A program made the translations under genes and the position numbers. A stretch of DNA of 64,000 nt from CAVSWT01 sp963782985. GTDB taxonomy: Bacteria; Bacteroidota; Ignavibacteria; Ignavibacteriales; Ignavibacteriaceae. Numbering within the stretch: the stretch's first letter is position 1; each line of letters begins with the position of its first letter. Below the pieces are notes generated by a model that was not told the origin of the DNA, searched no databases, and worked only from the letters and a program-made list of their open reading frames with translations. Of this stretch, positions 25,865-33,704 are shown in pieces. The DNA lies in the NCBI GenBank assembly GCA_963782985.1, contig CAWALU010000007.1, forward strand, positions 124,001 through 188,000, in the 5' to 3' direction.

Positions 25865-28132
25865 TTAATCGACTTCGCACAAAACCGAATGCAAATCATT
25901 AAAAATTATTTCTTCCGGGTTCAGGGGTAAGGATGGGAGATCCACTTCAGTATAATTGCCTTTAACCTCTATTTTTAATCTCACAAATTTATCGCCTTCA
26001 AAAACAATAAGCAGCGGCACATAAGCTTTAAAATTATTTGAGATATTTTCTCCAACTATTTTACATTTAATTTTATATCTGCCGTCGTCAGTTGGCGTTG
26101 TTGTATAGTCAAATTTATAAGTCGGAATTTCCGTCCCATACACCCACTGATTAAAAAACCATCCCATATCTTCGCCGAAATGTTTATCCACTATTTTTTT
26201 GAAATCTTTTGTAGAAGCCTTTTTCCCGCTGTAAGTATTAAAAAAATCCTTCATCATATTTTTGAATTTATCTTCATTCATAGTTTTAAAATCAAGCATC
26301 ATATTTCTGAGCATGTGAATAATCCACGCTCCCTTTTTATAAATAATCAAGCTGTAATCTCCCTCTGTGCCGCTGCTGCTGGTTCTGTAGCCCATATATA
26401 TCGGGGCTGCTTTTTGTCCTGATGTAAAAAGATAATTTCTATTATCAAAAATTTTATTTTTCCACTTCTCTAAAACATCGAAGAATTTTTCATTATTTCC
26501 TTCAAGAGCCTGGAGAAACCATAGCCCGGAATAATCGGAAAATCCTTCGCTTAGCCACTGGTCGTGATATGATTCGAAATCAACATTTATTCCCCACCAT
26601 TGATGCGCCACTTCATGCGCGCGAAAAATCTCGTCCTCTCCGGAATTACCAATACCCTGATAAGTAACCCACGATAGATGCACCAAACCCGGATAAGCCT
26701 CCCCATGCATGTACGGCGTTTCGGTAACATAAAGTTCTTTTAAATGTATATCTCCAAAAGTTTCTTTAAACATGTTAAAACTGTTTGCTACATCCGCAGC
26801 AATTTTTTCTCCTGGGTTGCTTGTTGATAAAATTCCTTGAGGAGCTAAATATCCTGCAATTACATTATGACCGCTTTCCGACATCCATACTTTTACAGCG
26901 GGAAGATCTTTTTCTTTCAGTTCATATTTTTTAAATAAACCGATATTAAATGATGCGTTTCTTACAGGGTATTCAGTCTTCCAATTGCTGGTTTGAACTT
27001 CCTCTTCATCATCTAATTCTTCTGAAGTTTTTACGCCAATTGCACAAAATTTATATTCGGCAGGCGTGTGAAAAGTTAAATTAAAATTGGATTTTTCTCT
27101 TAAAAAATTTCTTGGAAACCAGTCTCCTGGAGATTTTAATTTAATCCATCCAAATTCATTTTTTTCAAGAAGATCTCCATGGTAAAAAATAGTAGCTGAA
27201 TAATCTTCGGATATTTTAAGAGGATCATCCGGTCGAATCCAAATTACACTCCCCTCTTCTTCTTTATAATGAGGGATCCTTTTTTTATTATTCCAGGTTA
27301 CTGAATCAACTTCGAGTTCATTAAAAAGATAAAAGCAGATCCATTTTTGTTTGTCTGCTTTTGAAGTGAAATCAATTTGCGCGGATGCGATAAAATCTAA
27401 ATTATTTTTAATGGTAGAATTAATATTATAATTATTAATTCGTGCGGTTCCGTCTTTTAAGTTTTTTATTGATAAAGCCTGATACTGCGAAATAATCTCA
27501 AAGTCTTTTTTGAATAAATACCCCGACTGAGTAGCGGAAAAACTTACTTCCTCCTCCCTGTACGGACTAATTTCAAATTGAAAGGGTCCCCCGGAAATTT
27601 TATTTACATATGCAAGAAAATATCCGTTGTCAACTTCCTCCTCAAGAAGGGTGTAGATCAAGCCTATATTAGGATTTGCTTCATCAAGCAAGTTGCTAAT
27701 GACGGAGGAATAAGATTTCTCAAAAGAAATATTTTCTTCAGGGCTGAATTGAATATTCTCCAAAATATTTTTTACAGTAGAATCGGCAAAAAATAGGAAC
27801 AGATTTTCGAACGATTCTTCAAGGAACTCTTTTTCAAAAAACCTTTTCAAATGCGACTGCTCTAAATAGGATGTTGGTTGAAAAGAAAATTTTCCATCTC
27901 CGATGAAAGCCGCGGCATATTTTTCCCCATTTATTTCCTTCCCTAAAAATAGCTTCCCTTTTTTCAATAGAAACTTAGCTCCCTCCTTTTCAATTATAAT
28001 ATTATTTACTTCAGCGGAAACAATAGACGAACTATATACATTTTCTAATTCACTAATTAGGGCAGGCTGCTGAGCTAAAACAGTTGAATTTAATATCAAA
28101 TGCGCGCACAGCAATAATAGAATTTTCTTCAC
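25865..28132 (-). CDS. M1 family aminopeptidase-like zinc peptidase, exported
   Basis: 755 residues with a GTG start; an AAAGGGG ribosome site lies upstream. A signal peptide (ILLLLCAHLILNSTVLAQQ) is present. The zinc site is His506–Glu507…His510 in RAHEVAHQWWGINVDF with the third ligand Glu529 in WLSEGFSDYSGLW, the exact M1 spacing. The exopeptidase motif GAMEN is not visible; the equivalent position reads EAYPGLVHLSW. M1 enzymes release N-terminal amino acids, and the changed motif may alter substrate choice. The N-terminal 300 residues do not match a domain I recognise. It is a single gene. Confidence 0.9.
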   Translation of the reverse strand: MKKILLLLCAHLILNSTVLAQQPALISELENVYSSSIVSAEVNNIIIEKEGAKFLLKKGKLFLGKEINGEKYAAAFIGDGKFSFQPTSYLEQSHLKRFFEKEFLEESFENLFLFFADSTVKNILENIQFSPEENISFEKSYSSVISNLLDEANPNIGLIYTLLEEEVDNGYFLAYVNKISGGPFQFEISPYREEEVSFSATQSGYLFKKDFEIISQYQALSIKNLKDGTARINNYNINSTIKNNLDFIASAQIDFTSKADKQKWICFYLFNELEVDSVTWNNKKRIPHYKEEEGSVIWIRPDDPLKISEDYSATIFYHGDLLEKNEFGWIKLKSPGDWFPRNFLREKSNFNLTFHTPAEYKFCAIGVKTSEELDDEEEVQTSNWKTEYPVRNASFNIGLFKKYELKEKDLPAVKVWMSESGHNVIAGYLAPQGILSTSNPGEKIAADVANSFNMFKETFGDIHLKELYVTETPYMHGEAYPGLVHLSWVTYQGIGNSGEDEIFRAHEVAHQWWGINVDFESYHDQWLSEGFSDYSGLWFLQALEGNNEKFFDVLEKWKNKIFDNRNYLFTSGQKAAPIYMGYRTSSSGTEGDYSLIIYKKGAWIIHMLRNMMLDFKTMNEDKFKNMMKDFFNTYSGKKASTKDFKKIVDKHFGEDMGWFFNQWVYGTEIPTYKFDYTTTPTDDGRYKIKCKIVGENISNNFKAYVPLLIVFEGDKFVRLKIEVKGNYTEVDLPSLPLNPEEIIFNDLHSVLCEVD

Positions 28133-28345
28133 GATGAACCCCTTTACATTTTAAAGTAGATTAATCAATTTTTAAATTTTTCTGACTAAAAAATTAGGAA
28201 TAAAAAGAGGAAATTTAAAATATTTGTTGTAATACGTGGAGATACATTCTGCCAAAGTTTCGTGAAAGGATATATTAATTGATGATGAAAAGGTTTTATT
28301 CTCCAAGAAGACGGTCGCCAAATGTCCTTACAGTTTTTTAAAGAC

Positions 28346-28366
28346 GAGACGTTTGCAAAACGTCTC
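28346..28366. repeat. GAGACGT palindrome (hairpin copy 1), possible 3' end signal
   Basis: Perfect 9-bp arms GAGACGTTT / AAACGTCTC with a 3-nt loop, 16 bp after the stop of the kelch gene on its transcribed side. The identical 21-mer recurs at 29769–29789 at the same distance from the next gene. Confidence 0.85.
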
Positions 28367-28381
28367 TACAATTTTACAAGA

Positions 28382-29590
28382 TTATTTTAGAAGAATTAAT
28401 TTTTTCGTACTCAAAAAACCGCCAGCTTGCAATCTGTAGAAATAAATCCCGCTGGAAAGTTTACTTCCGTCAAATTCTACTTCATAAGTACCCGGCTGTT
28501 GATACTCATTTACAAGCGCGGCGATTTCATTACCAAGAATATCATAAACTTTAAGCTGCACCCTCTCCCGTCCTTCCGACACCCTCTCACTTAGGGAGAG
28601 GGACGGGGTGAGGGTATATCTTATCTTTGTGATGGGATTAAATGGATTAGGATAATTCTGGCTTAATGAAAATCCTAAAATAATTTTTGAATTTTCTTCA
28701 AGGCTAACTGCAATTCCAAGCGGCGTAATTTCTTCAACTATATCAACAGCAACGCTGGTAGTATCGAAGCCCCCTAGTACAAAAAATTTGTCTTTATAAA
28801 TTACATCCGCCATCCAAACTCTTCTTTCGCTTATTTCAAATTTATCGATTGACCATTTATCGGAAGCAATATCATATTCAAGTAACGTTTTATTTTGCTT
28901 CTGCGGGCTGCCTTGCTCGCTTCCGCCGGCGCAATAAATTTTACCGTCTATTACTTGCATTGCGCATCTGCTAATCTGAAACGGCATGTTTGCCAATCTC
29001 GTCCATTCATCTAAAGCCGGTGAATATTTATAAAAAGCGCTGTCATAAAACCCTGCAACATAAATTTCATTATTATATTTTGCGGAGCTTAATGGAAAAC
29101 CGACAGTATCATTTAGTTTTTTTGTATTCCACTCGTTAGTTAAAATATTATATTCATAAACTTTGCCGCCGGGAATGAATAAATAAATTTTCTCATTAAC
29201 TAAGTCAGCCGTAATTCCATAGTTTGAAGCGTTAGGACTTTGATTTAAATACGTCCAGTTTTTATTTAATAAATTATACTTCCGTACATTTCTCGCGCCG
29301 GAAGGCCAGCCGGCAAATATATAAACATCATCGCCGGCAAGTACGGATTCAATTCCCCAAACATTATTATCGGGAATGCTGTCGTAATAACTCCAATCAG
29401 TTCCATCATATTTATAAACAATTTGATAACGGATTGTACCAGCCCATCTACTTGCTCCGCCGAAATAATAGATTGAATCTCCATAAACTTCAGCAGTGCC
29501 GGCGCAGTTGGGTATTGGTAGATTGGCAATATTCTGAGCAAAAATAAAATTGCCAACTATTAGCAGAAAGAAAATAAAAATAAATTTCAT
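28382..29590 (-). CDS. Kelch-repeat protein with T9SS type A sorting domain
   Basis: 402 residues. A signal peptide (FIFFLLIVGNFIFAQ) is followed by about five kelch-like blades with GD/GG turns and tyrosines (YGDSIYYFGGASRWAG, GKIYCAGGSEQGSPQ, DKFFVLGGFDTTS). The C-terminal ~90 residues are a T9SS sorting domain: LSQNYPNPFNPITKIRYTL, then KVYDILGNEIAALVNEYQQP and ending GGFLSTKKLILLK. It should be exported through the T9SS and cleaved or surface-attached. Between IRYTL and LKVYD the DNA carries a palindromic repeat that reads through as extra residues. The binding partner or enzyme activity is unknown. Confidence 0.9.
   Translation of the reverse strand: MKFIFIFFLLIVGNFIFAQNIANLPIPNCAGTAEVYGDSIYYFGGASRWAGTIRYQIVYKYDGTDWSYYDSIPDNNVWGIESVLAGDDVYIFAGWPSGARNVRKYNLLNKNWTYLNQSPNASNYGITADLVNEKIYLFIPGGKVYEYNILTNEWNTKKLNDTVGFPLSSAKYNNEIYVAGFYDSAFYKYSPALDEWTRLANMPFQISRCAMQVIDGKIYCAGGSEQGSPQKQNKTLLEYDIASDKWSIDKFEISERRVWMADVIYKDKFFVLGGFDTTSVAVDIVEEITPLGIAVSLEENSKIILGFSLSQNYPNPFNPITKIRYTLTPSLSLSERVSEGRERVQLKVYDILGNEIAALVNEYQQPGTYEVEFDGSKLSSGIYFYRLQAGGFLSTKKLILLK
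28559..28615. repeat. Palindromic element inside the kelch protein sorting domain
   Basis: ACCCTCTCCCGTCC faces GGACGGGGTGAGGGT, with an inner CCCTCT…AGAGGG pair. It codes in frame for a Ser/Glu/Arg-rich insert (SLSLSERVSEGRERV) between the conserved IRYTLTP and LKVYDILG. GC content is much higher than the gene around it. Confidence 0.8.
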
Positions 29591-29671
29591 GAGGGCGCTC
29601 CATTCCTAACTTAATCTGATATAATCCTAATAAAAAAATGATATCGTTATTTATGGGCTTTTCAATGCTCC

Positions 29672-29712
29672 GTAGAGGCGTTCTGCCTGCCTCGATGTGG
29701 AGAACGTATCAC
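29672..29712. repeat. Degenerate copy of the 42-bp GTAGAGACGTT element
   Basis: GTAGAGGCGTTCTGCCTGCC at 29672 followed by GATGTGGAGAACGTATCAC is a worn copy of the element at 38059–38100. It lies upstream of the kelch gene start. Confidence 0.6.
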
Positions 29713-29768
29713 GAAGTACTTCTACCATGTAAATATTTTCCAAGTGTAATATTTAATTTTATTCACCG

Positions 29769-29789
29769 GAGACGTTTGCAAAACGTCTC
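29769..29789. repeat. GAGACGT palindrome (hairpin copy 2)
   Basis: The same 21-bp palindrome as at 28346, again 16 bp from the stop of a T9SS gene. Flanking sequence on both sides is also alike (AATTTT.CAAGATTATTTTA), so hairpin and gene end were copied together. Confidence 0.85.
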
Positions 29790-29804
29790 TATAATTTTTC
29801 AAGA

Positions 29805-31250
29805 TTATTTTAAAAGAATTAATTTCTTTGTACTCATAAAACCGCCAGCCTGTAATTTGTAGAAATAAATTCCGCTTGATAATTCTCCGGCATTAAATTC
29901 TACTTCATAAGTTCCCGGCTGCTGATATTCATTTACAAGCGTTGATATTTCTGTTCCAAGGATGTCGTAAACTTTAAGGGTTACGAACCCCGCCTCGTAC
30001 CTTCCCTTTGCTAAAGGGGAGGATGAAGGAGGGGTTTGAATTGTATATCTGATCTTTGTATTTGGATTAAATGGATTAGGATAATTTTGTAAAAGCTCAA
30101 AATTATTTAATGGAGATTTTTGCTCATAAATATTGGTTAGCGCTCCTTTCCATTTTGCCATGTGATGTATATTGCCCGCGCCGCTGGGACCTTCGGACTG
30201 AAACGCGCCGCCGATATATAAGTTCATCATTAAAAATTGCGAGCGCGCGCACCTCCTGATCAACGCCGTAGCCAAGTTTTTCCCAGCTGCTTCCGTTCCA
30301 TTTTGCAATATTATTGAAATCGTCTGTACTGCCTACAATATTAAATTGACCGGCGGCATATAGGTCTTCGTCATAAAAAAGAAATTCTTCCACTTCAGAA
30401 TTAAATCCCTTCAATCCTTCTCCCAAGCCTTCCCAGCTTGTGCCGTTCCATTTAGCAATATGATCGGCTGTAGTATCGCCGCCAGCATCAGTAAACAATC
30501 CGCCGATATACATTTCATCTCCTTTGAAGCCAATATGATGAACCCAATGATTAAGTCCGTTTCCGAACGGTTCCCAAAGAGAATCTGTTTTATTCCATTT
30601 AGCAATAAACTTTACGCTCGTATCCTGGTCAGCTCTTGTGAATGAGCCTCCGGCAAAAATATCATCCCCATGAATCGCAATTGCAAAAACATAATTGTTA
30701 AAACCTTTGTCCATCGCTTCCCAGCTTGTGCCATTCCATTTTGCAATGCGGTCGGCATCAGGATTACCGCCTGCATTTCGAAATGAACCGCCGACATAAA
30801 TTTCATTTGCTTTAATAACATTCGGCACAATAGCTATTACATGTGAATTCAATCCGCCGCCAAGTGAATTCCATTTTGCTCCGTCCCACCGGGCAATGAA
30901 AGATGTATTTGGTTCATCGCCGGCTTTTGTAAATGAGCCGCCGGCATAAACATCATTTCCAACTACGGCAATGCTTGTGCACCATTCATTTAATCCTTCC
31001 CCCAATGGTTCCCAATTTCCATTGCTCCAAATGGCAATTCGGCTGGCATTGCTGTCGCCGTTAGCAGATGTGAATAAATCCGCCAATATAAAGATTACTT
31101 CCCGGAAACAGTCATGAAATCAATAGTTCCATCAGGACCGGGAACTTCCTCCCAGTATCCATTCATAGGACTTTGAGCAAATAAATTAATTACCGCTGCC
31201 GCAGTAATTATTATTTGAAAAAAAAATTGTTTTAATATTCTTCCAAACAT
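29805..31250 (-). pseudogene. Frameshifted beta-propeller repeat protein with T9SS sorting domain
   Basis: The gene starts at ATG 31250 after a TAGGAGATG ribosome site, with signal peptide FFFQIIITAAAVINLFAQ. It breaks at about 31104 (an extra G after VSG) and at about 31078 (an extra T in GGLFTSANGD). It then runs open to about 30224, where one more base is gained at EL-YIGGAF. The three +1 changes return the frame, and the last part ends in the sorting domain NYPNPFNPNTKIRYTI…KLILLK. The middle has seven or so copies of a ~46-residue unit, WNGTSWEALG.GL…V.AIA..GDDIFAGGSFT, like secreted propeller repeats. Either a recent pseudogene or assembly errors; neighbours show no such errors. Confidence 0.8.
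29986..30036. repeat. Palindromic element inside the second sorting domain
   Basis: AACCCCGCCT pairs with AGGAGGGGTT (9 of 10), with an inner TTCCCTTT…AAAGGGGA pair. It reads in frame as SSSPLAKGRYEAGF between IRYTIQTPP and TLKVYDILG, the same site as in the kelch protein, but the DNA is different. Confidence 0.8.
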
Positions 31251-31282
31251 ATTCTCATCTCCTAAAAAAAATTTTCAAATCA

Positions 31283-33451
31283 TTATCTCATCAATATCAT
31301 TTTTCTAATTTGATTAATACCGCCTGCTTGCAGCCGGTAGAAATAAACTCCGCTTGATAAACCGCTCGCATTAAATGTTACTTCATAAGTTCCGGGCTGC
31401 TTTTGTTCATTAACTAACGTTGATATTTCTGTTCCGAGTATGTCATAAATTTTAAGCGTTACCCTCACCCGTGCTTCGGACACCCTCTCCCCCCGAGAGA
31501 GGGGCGGGGTGAGGGTGTATCTAATTTTTGTATTTGGATTAAATGGATTAGGGTAATTTTGTGAAAGAGAAAATGAATTTGGCAGTGTGCTTTCCATTTC
31601 TTTTGATTCTTCTATATCGGTTATAATTTCCCCGGCAGATTTTGTATTTAGGATGGCGCCGCCGTCTCCGGCTATCCAGCCGTTTTTATCATCAATAAAA
31701 AATACTGATCTAAAAAATCTCCGCACCGGTTCCTGCTGAAGAATCCAATTAACGCCGCCATCAGTAGTTTTTAATATAGCGGCGTTATTTCCTACAGCCC
31801 AGCCGTTGTTTTCATCTGTAAAATGAATTGAATAAAATTTAGTGAATACGGACGGCCCCCCCGAAAGAGCGTTTATATTTTGCGGCAGCCATGTATTGCC
31901 GCCGTCGGTGGTTTTAAGAATTGTAGTATCGGACCCGCAAGTCCAGCCGACATTATTATTAACAAAAACAACGGAAAATAATTCAGCCTCAACCCCGCTT
32001 GGAATAGAATTCCAGTTTGAACCGGCGTTTGTAGTTTTAAAAATTAATCCTTTATCGCCGACAATGACCCCTGTATTTTTATCTGTAAAAGCAATTGAGT
32101 TGAGATTAAAATTTGTAAAAGGCGGAATGGTATCAATAACGCCGCCGGCGTTTTGAACTTTAAAAACCAACCCTTGATCGCCTACTACCCAGCCGTTATT
32201 AATATCAATAAAATGAATATCATTTAAGATTGTAAAATATCCATCGTTTAAAATACTCCAATTTATTCCGCCGTCAATTGTAGATGCAAGCAGCGTAGGG
32301 GCGCCGCAAGCAAAGCCATTATTTTCATCTAAGAATTGAACAGAGCTAAAAAAATAATTTGAATTGATTGTTTGTTCATTCCAGTTATCGCCGCCATTTG
32401 TGGTGTTCAGAATTGTACCAAAATCTCCAACTGCCCATCCCTTATATTGGTTTGCAAAATAGATGCTGTAAATTGTTTGATAGCTGCCGGAACTTTTATT
32501 AGTCCACGTTGCCCCTCCATCCGATGTATAAATAATATATCCGCCGTTTCCGGCAGCGATGCCGTTATTCGAATCATAAAAATCAACCGAAAGAAAATCA
32601 AACCCTTGACCCGGTGGAAATAAATTCCAATTAGCTCCGCCGTCTGTGGTTTTTATAATTGTACCCAATTGCCCGACGGCAAACCCGGTGGAGTTATTTA
32701 TAAAATGAACATCATACAAACGGTAGTTTGCGTTAGAAGTTTGACTGTTCCAGGTTACGCCGCCATCTGTGGTTTTAATTACCGTCCCTTGATGACCAAC
32801 AGCCCATCCGGTATTATCATCTGCAAAAAAAAGATTCTCCAGATTATTTGTTGTGCCGCTTACTTGCTTTGTCCAAACAGCGCCGCCATCAGCGGTAGTA
32901 TAAACTGAGCCATTTATTCCGACCATGCAACCTTTAGACTCGCTCGTAAAGAAAAAAGCATTTGTAGTTCCGGTTGTATTTGTTGTTTGCTTATTCCAGG
33001 TTTGTCCGCCGTTAGTTGATTTGAACAAATTGCCGCTGCCGTCAATTACCCACCCGGTATATTCGTTCACGAAAAAAACATCTTTAAAGAAAAAGAAGTC
33101 GGCTACTTTTGTCGGCGTCCAATTTTCTCCGCCATCAGTTGTTTTATAAACATTATGGTTAGTAGTAAACCAGCCGGTAGATGAATTAACAAAACTAAAT
33201 CTTCTAATTGCGTCTTTGTTTTCATCAAGAGTTACGGTTACGTCCCAATTATTTCCATTATCGACGCTGCGCATAAGAGCGCCGTAGTCTGCGCCGGCGG
33301 CAATTGTATTTTGATTAATAAATTTTACATCATAAATAGGATTGCCTTGCGGTTTGGGATTTTGCCAGTTCCATCCATTTTGTCCAAATAAAGGAATTGA
33401 AAACAAAATGTAAAAAATAGTTAAGCAGTGTTTTAGCAATTTATTTTTCAT
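31283..33451 (-). CDS. Ycf48/BNR-type beta-propeller protein with T9SS type A sorting domain
   Basis: 722 residues after a signal peptide (LTIFYILFSIPLFGQN). It contains about thirteen repeats of the type 'GWAVGHQGTVIKTTDGGVTW', as in Ycf48-like and sialidase (BNR) propellers, likely two propellers. The C-terminus is a T9SS sorting domain: LSQNYPNPFNPNTKIRYTL…LKIYDILGTEISTLV…GGINQIRKMILMR. A strong AGGAGG ribosome site precedes the ATG. Secreted, surface-exposed; probably binds rather than catalyses. A palindromic insert again separates IRYTLTP and LKIYD. Confidence 0.92.
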   Translation of the reverse strand: MKNKLLKHCLTIFYILFSIPLFGQNGWNWQNPKPQGNPIYDVKFINQNTIAAGADYGALMRSVDNGNNWDVTVTLDENKDAIRRFSFVNSSTGWFTTNHNVYKTTDGGENWTPTKVADFFFFKDVFFVNEYTGWVIDGSGNLFKSTNGGQTWNKQTTNTTGTTNAFFFTSESKGCMVGINGSVYTTADGGAVWTKQVSGTTNNLENLFFADDNTGWAVGHQGTVIKTTDGGVTWNSQTSNANYRLYDVHFINNSTGFAVGQLGTIIKTTDGGANWNLFPPGQGFDFLSVDFYDSNNGIAAGNGGYIIYTSDGGATWTNKSSGSYQTIYSIYFANQYKGWAVGDFGTILNTTNGGDNWNEQTINSNYFFSSVQFLDENNGFACGAPTLLASTIDGGINWSILNDGYFTILNDIHFIDINNGWVVGDQGLVFKVQNAGGVIDTIPPFTNFNLNSIAFTDKNTGVIVGDKGLIFKTTNAGSNWNSIPSGVEAELFSVVFVNNNVGWTCGSDTTILKTTDGGNTWLPQNINALSGGPSVFTKFYSIHFTDENNGWAVGNNAAILKTTDGGVNWILQQEPVRRFFRSVFFIDDKNGWIAGDGGAILNTKSAGEIITDIEESKEMESTLPNSFSLSQNYPNPFNPNTKIRYTLTPPLSRGERVSEARVRVTLKIYDILGTEISTLVNEQKQPGTYEVTFNASGLSSGVYFYRLQAGGINQIRKMILMR
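31461..31516. repeat. Palindromic element inside the third sorting domain
   Basis: Perfect 10-bp arms ACCCTCACCC (31461–31470) and GGGTGAGGGT (31507–31516), with an inner CCTCTCC…GAGAGG pair. It reads in frame as PLSRGERVSEARVRV. It is related to the kelch copy (same ACCCTC…GAGGGT outline and GERVSEAR/SERVSEGR product) but not identical. Confidence 0.85.
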
Positions 33452-33605
33452 GGCAATCCTCCTAAGTACAAATAATTTTTTATTTAAAACTTAGGAGAAT
33501 TTTGAAGGATTTTATTTCACTATTGTTTCAAATATTATAAGATATGTTTCATTTGAAAGGGAAAGCGTGAGAAATTAAAATTTTGCGCATCTTTACGTGA
33601 TTTTT

Positions 33606-33688
33606 CTTTGCGCTCTTTGCGTTAAATACATCGCTAAAATTTGCGCAGTTCGGTTTGAGAAAAATATTTTAACGCGAAGTTCGCAAAG
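33606..33688. repeat. Imperfect inverted repeat (CTTTGCG…CGCAAAG type)
   Basis: CTTTGCGCTCTTTGCGTTAAA at 33606–33626 is matched at 18 of 21 positions by the reverse complement of 33668–33688. It lies between the Ycf48-like gene start and the end of the regulator gene. It is of the kind often dispersed between genes in this phylum. Confidence 0.7.
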
Positions 33689-33704
33689 AAGCCGCTAAGA
33701 ATTT

